From the NCBI GenBank assembly GCA_910588035.1, contig CAJUPY010000004.1:62001-126000 (forward strand): a stretch of 64,000 bases of DNA, written 5' to 3'. This document shows positions 61,206 through 64,000 of this stretch, in pieces. Source of the DNA: an uncultured Muribaculaceae bacterium. GTDB taxonomy: Bacteria > Bacteroidota > Bacteroidia > Bacteroidales > Muribaculaceae. The notes beneath the pieces are model-generated. The model was not told the origin of the DNA, did not search any database, and saw only the letters and a list, made by a program, of their open reading frames with translations. Positions within the stretch are counted from its first letter, which is position 1, and each line of letters begins with the position of its first letter. The position numbers and the translations under genes were made by a program.

Positions 61206-61213
61206 CAAAGATA
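61206..61213 (-). promoter_or_regulatory. -7 promoter box for the DUF4421 gene
   Basis: The minus strand reads TATCTTTG, with the ATG starting 8 bases past the box. Confidence 0.6.
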
Positions 61214-61232
61214 CAAACTTATGCAGACATAA

Positions 61233-62462
61233 TCAAGAGAGTGTTAGAGACGAGAGTCTTTCGGGAGAGATCAGCGAGGCCACCCGGCTTATGTCGTCGA
61301 CCGTGACAGAGTTTATCAGGCTGATTGTCTCGGCCTGGGTTCTGACACGGCCTTTGACAAGCATAGCGTGTCCCATTGCCTGTGCGTCTGACTCATGGTT
61401 CTCGCTTGCGACGATCAGCTGACCGATGTATTGACGTTTGGCCGCTTCGAGAGCTTTTTCTCCGATGTGGTGGTGCTGAATGCGTCTCAATTCGATGTCG
61501 ATCAGTTGCCGGCATCGGGCGATGTCTTCATGGTCGCAGCCGAAATAGATCGAGAACAGACCGCAGTCACTGTATAGCGACAGGGCCGATTCAATGGTGT
61601 AGACCAATCCTTCTTTCTCCCGGAGGGCGACATTCAGACGTGCGTTCATGCCCGGGCCGCCTATGATGTTGTTCAGAAGCGCGAGGGCTGTCCGGTCGGG
61701 AGAGGCGATTCCCGGTATACGTGTTCCCAGAATCGTGTGGCACTGGTGGTGGCCTGAGTCGCGGTTGACGTTGAACGGTAGGGTTGGTCTCGGACGCATG
61801 CGCCGGTTGGGAGCGGCAACATCGCGCAGAGACGAGAACCCGTGTTCAACCGCCTCGAGGACAGTTTCGGCCGGAGTAGGGCCAAGATAGAAGAAGACCA
61901 TGTTGCGCGCGGTGTAGAATGATTTGAGAAACTCGCGGCAGTCGTCAGAGGTTATGTTTCTCACCGAACGTTCCGTTCCGAGAATGTTGTGGCCTAAAGA
62001 TGAACCTTTGAAAATGAGTTCGTCAAAATCGTCGTAGACAGCCTCCGATGGAGTGTCGCGATAGCTCAGAATCTCGTCGATGATCACCTCTCGTTCTTTG
62101 CGCAGTTCCTCTTCAGGGAACACCGATTTGGTCACCAGCTCACCGATCAGGTCGCAGGCGCGTTTCAGATGCCCGGTCGGGAATATTGAATAAATGACGG
62201 TCTCTTCCTTGTTTGTGAATGCGTTGAGTTCGCCTCCGACTTCTTCCATACAGTTCAGAATGTATGAAGGGGAGTGGCGTGTCGTTCCTTTGAAAATCGT
62301 GTGTTCGATAAAATGGGCGATGCCATAGATGCCGCGTTGTTCGTCGCGGCTGCCGGCATTGACATCGATGCCGCAGTATTCTGCCGCGGCATCGATCTGC
62401 CGGTGTACGATTCTCAGGCCGTTGGATGTGGTCAGATATGTGATTGTTTCTTTTTCAGTCAT
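61233..62462 (-). CDS. M16 family zinc peptidase
   Basis: A 409-residue inverzincin. The active site is the inverted HXXEH: GIAHFIEHTIFKGT (His50, Glu53, His54), with the third ligand Glu expected in the following helical region near LRKEREVIIDEILS. The C-terminal M16 domain contains GGPGMNARLNVALREKEGLVYTIESALS. It is single-unit-length, so it probably dimerises, and lacks a signal peptide, suggesting a cytoplasmic peptidase. Its ATG overlaps the ispG stop by one base (TGATG). Confidence 0.93.
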   Translation of the reverse strand: MTEKETITYLTTSNGLRIVHRQIDAAAEYCGIDVNAGSRDEQRGIYGIAHFIEHTIFKGTTRHSPSYILNCMEEVGGELNAFTNKEETVIYSIFPTGHLKRACDLIGELVTKSVFPEEELRKEREVIIDEILSYRDTPSEAVYDDFDELIFKGSSLGHNILGTERSVRNITSDDCREFLKSFYTARNMVFFYLGPTPAETVLEAVEHGFSSLRDVAAPNRRMRPRPTLPFNVNRDSGHHQCHTILGTRIPGIASPDRTALALLNNIIGGPGMNARLNVALREKEGLVYTIESALSLYSDCGLFSIYFGCDHEDIARCRQLIDIELRRIQHHHIGEKALEAAKRQYIGQLIVASENHESDAQAMGHAMLVKGRVRTQAETISLINSVTVDDISRVASLISPERLSSLTLS

Positions 62463-64000
62463 CAGCAGTCGGTCCAGACACCGTCGGTTTTCAGAATCTC
62501 GATCAGCCTCGGGAGTGCTTTCGAAGCCTCGATGTTTTTTTCAATGCACTCCTTGCCTCGGTAGAGGCTCACATGTCCGGCAGCCGCTCCGACATACCCA
62601 TAGTCGGCATCGGCCATTTCTCCGGGACCGTTGACGATGCAGCCCATGACACCTATCTTGAGACCTTTGAGATGAGATGTCGCTTTCTTGATTTCGGCAA
62701 GTGTCGTCTGAAGGTCAAAAAGAGTGCGTCCGCATCCGGGACATGAAATGAATTCGGTTTTGGTGAAACGGCGACGTGCCGCCTGAAGTATCGCAAACGA
62801 CAGATTGGCGGTCTCACTCGGGGTGAGCGCCGGGGCATCGAGCATTATTCCGTCGCAGAATCCGTTCAGCAGAAGGGTTCCGAAGTCGGCCGAGGAGTGG
62901 AGTGTGATTTTCTCTTTTGAAGTCTCGTCATAGCGTAATTTTACAATGATCTGACGTTTCATGCCGGCCGCTTCGATAAGTTTCATTGCAGTCATCAATG
63001 CTCCGGTCGCATTGGGGTGTGATGATGTCAGAATGACCGGTGTATCGGCCTCGGCAGGGAGATTTGAGCCGTCGCCTACATCGGTGGTCTCATAATTGCC
63101 GTCAATGAAAAGGTCGGGGGTGCGTTCGTTGTCGAATTCTGCGTCTTCATGGCGTTTATCCATGACGACTATGGTTCTGCTTTTCTGTCGGGGGGCGATC
63201 TGATATGGTTCGTCAATGACAGCATCGGCCAGTTGTTTCATGGAAGCCCGTTTGGTGATGTGGTCGACAAGTTCGCGCGCGACCGGAATCTCGGCTTCGG
63301 GTGCTTCGCTGAGCGAGACTCTGACGGTGTCACCGAAGCCCTGGGCCAGCAGTGTGCCGATGCCGACAGCCGATTTTATACGGCCGTCTTCACCTTCGCC
63401 TGCCTCTGTGACTCCGAGGTGAAGCGGAAAGTGCATGTTTTCGTTGTCCATTGCTTTGACAAGCCGTCGCACGCTCTCGACCATGACAACGGTGTTTGAT
63501 GCTTTCATCGAGATTACGACATTTTTGAAGTCTTGTCTGACACAGACCCTTAGAAATTCCATTGCGCTCTCGACCATTCCGGCGGGTGTGTCGCCGTAGC
63601 GGCTCATGATGCGGTCTGACAGCGATCCGTGGTTGACTCCGATGCGTATGGCGACTGAATTCTCACGACACAGTCCGATGAACGGAATCAAAGTGTCGTC
63701 TATGCGTTTCAGTTCGGCTTTATATTCTTCATCGGTGTATGTGAGTTTTTTGAACGTTCGTCCCGGATCGACAAAATTGCCGGGATTGATGCGCACCTTC
63801 TCGACCGTCCCGGCAGCCGCGAAAGCTGCTTTAGGGTTGAAATGAATGTCGGCCACAAGCGGCACGTTCACTCCGTTGTCGCGCAACCGTCGCCGTATCT
63901 CGCCGAGATTGACTGCCTCACGGACTCCCTGTGCAGTCAAACGCACATATTCACCGCCGGCACTGACAATCGCCTCTGTCTGAGATACGCTGCCGTCAGT
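62462..64000 (-). CDS. ispG: 4-hydroxy-3-methylbut-2-enyl diphosphate synthase IspG (3' part)
   Basis: The gene enters from the right edge and runs 513 codons to the stop; its start is outside the window. VPLVADIHFNPKAA, VEKVRINPGNF, AIRIGVNHGSLSDR, LHLGVTEAGEGEDGRIKSAVGIG and, near the end, FISCPGCGRTLFDLQ and GVMGCIVNGPGEMADADYGYVG are the conserved blocks, with the [4Fe-4S] cysteines in CPGCGRT and GVMGCIVNGPGE. The long stretch between the TIM barrel and the C-terminal domain is the insertion typical of Bacteroidetes and plants. It converts MEcPP to HMBPP in the MEP pathway, the same pathway as dxs. Confidence 0.96.
   Translation of the reverse strand, partial: TDGSVSQTEAIVSAGGEYVRLTAQGVREAVNLGEIRRRLRDNGVNVPLVADIHFNPKAAFAAAGTVEKVRINPGNFVDPGRTFKKLTYTDEEYKAELKRIDDTLIPFIGLCRENSVAIRIGVNHGSLSDRIMSRYGDTPAGMVESAMEFLRVCVRQDFKNVVISMKASNTVVMVESVRRLVKAMDNENMHFPLHLGVTEAGEGEDGRIKSAVGIGTLLAQGFGDTVRVSLSEAPEAEIPVARELVDHITKRASMKQLADAVIDEPYQIAPRQKSRTIVVMDKRHEDAEFDNERTPDLFIDGNYETTDVGDGSNLPAEADTPVILTSSHPNATGALMTAMKLIEAAGMKRQIIVKLRYDETSKEKITLHSSADFGTLLLNGFCDGIMLDAPALTPSETANLSFAILQAARRRFTKTEFISCPGCGRTLFDLQTTLAEIKKATSHLKGLKIGVMGCIVNGPGEMADADYGYVGAAAGHVSLYRGKECIEKNIEASKALPRLIEILKTDGVWTDC

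Overview
The window reads as chromosomal DNA from a Bacteroidales bacterium, most likely a Muribaculaceae-type gut anaerobe. The evidence is the recurring Bacteroidetes -7 promoter box (TAnnTTTG), the lack of clear Shine-Dalgarno sites, near-50% GC with dense mixed-strand operons, and the gene families: Vor-type 2-oxoacid:ferredoxin oxidoreductase, glycine-lipid acyltransferases, BspA-like leucine-rich repeats, DUF4919/DUF3244/DUF4421/DUF4861, a propeller sensor with an AraC domain, and a rhamnogalacturonan locus. The genus is inferred, not proven. No rRNA, CRISPR array, insertion sequence or prophage was found. One tRNA is present.

Layout. 1-1.1 kb: tail of an unrecognised gene and a DUF4919 protein. 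1.2-10.7 kb: one tightly packed plus-strand run of eleven genes. It holds a four-subunit branched-chain 2-oxoacid ferredoxin oxidoreductase, an O-acyltransferase/N-acyltransferase pair matching GlsA/GlsB of glycine-lipid synthesis, a Wzi-like outer-membrane protein, a lipoprotein, and three nonulosonate-type sugar genes (LegB-like, ATP-grasp, NeuB-like). 10.8-13.5 kb: nitroreductase and gpmI. 13.6-18.1 kb: a GH3 glycosidase, a cinA interrupted by a one-base frameshift, and tsaD. 18.3-28.4 kb: housekeeping genes (LolC/E-like permease, small membrane protein, dxs, trkA, rsfS, ftsH, metA-family acyltransferase, U32 protein).

28.5-35.3 kb is a visibly more AT-rich block of secreted or envelope proteins: a leucine-rich-repeat protein, a large C13/legumain-like protease with a C-terminal sorting-like domain, a DUF3244 protein and a TPR/HTH membrane regulator. 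35.3-46.5 kb is a minus-strand rhamnogalacturonan utilisation locus: PL11 lyase, an esterase with three SGNH domains, RhaT, a GH88/105 unsaturated glycuronyl hydrolase and DUF4861. Upstream lies a propeller-AraC regulator that lacks kinase and receiver domains. A 21-bp-spaced direct repeat sits between regulator and lyase. 46.5-52.5 kb carries a tyrosine recombinase, tRNA-Leu(TAA), nfo, an MFS transporter with a large extra domain, an LEA-like protein and a 1-kb stretch without a convincing gene. 52.5-64 kb has recJ, recQ, gltX, waaA, a lipoprotein, a DUF4421 protein, an M16 peptidase and the 3' part of ispG.

The most interesting points are the joint operon of Vor, glycine-lipid and nonulosonate genes; the cinA frameshift at an A6 run that a -1 slip would repair exactly; a 39-40 bp promoter shared by the dxs operon and nfo; the kinase-less sensor with its candidate operator; the three-catalytic-domain esterase; the MFS insertion; and an orphan terminator hinting at an unannotated small RNA.
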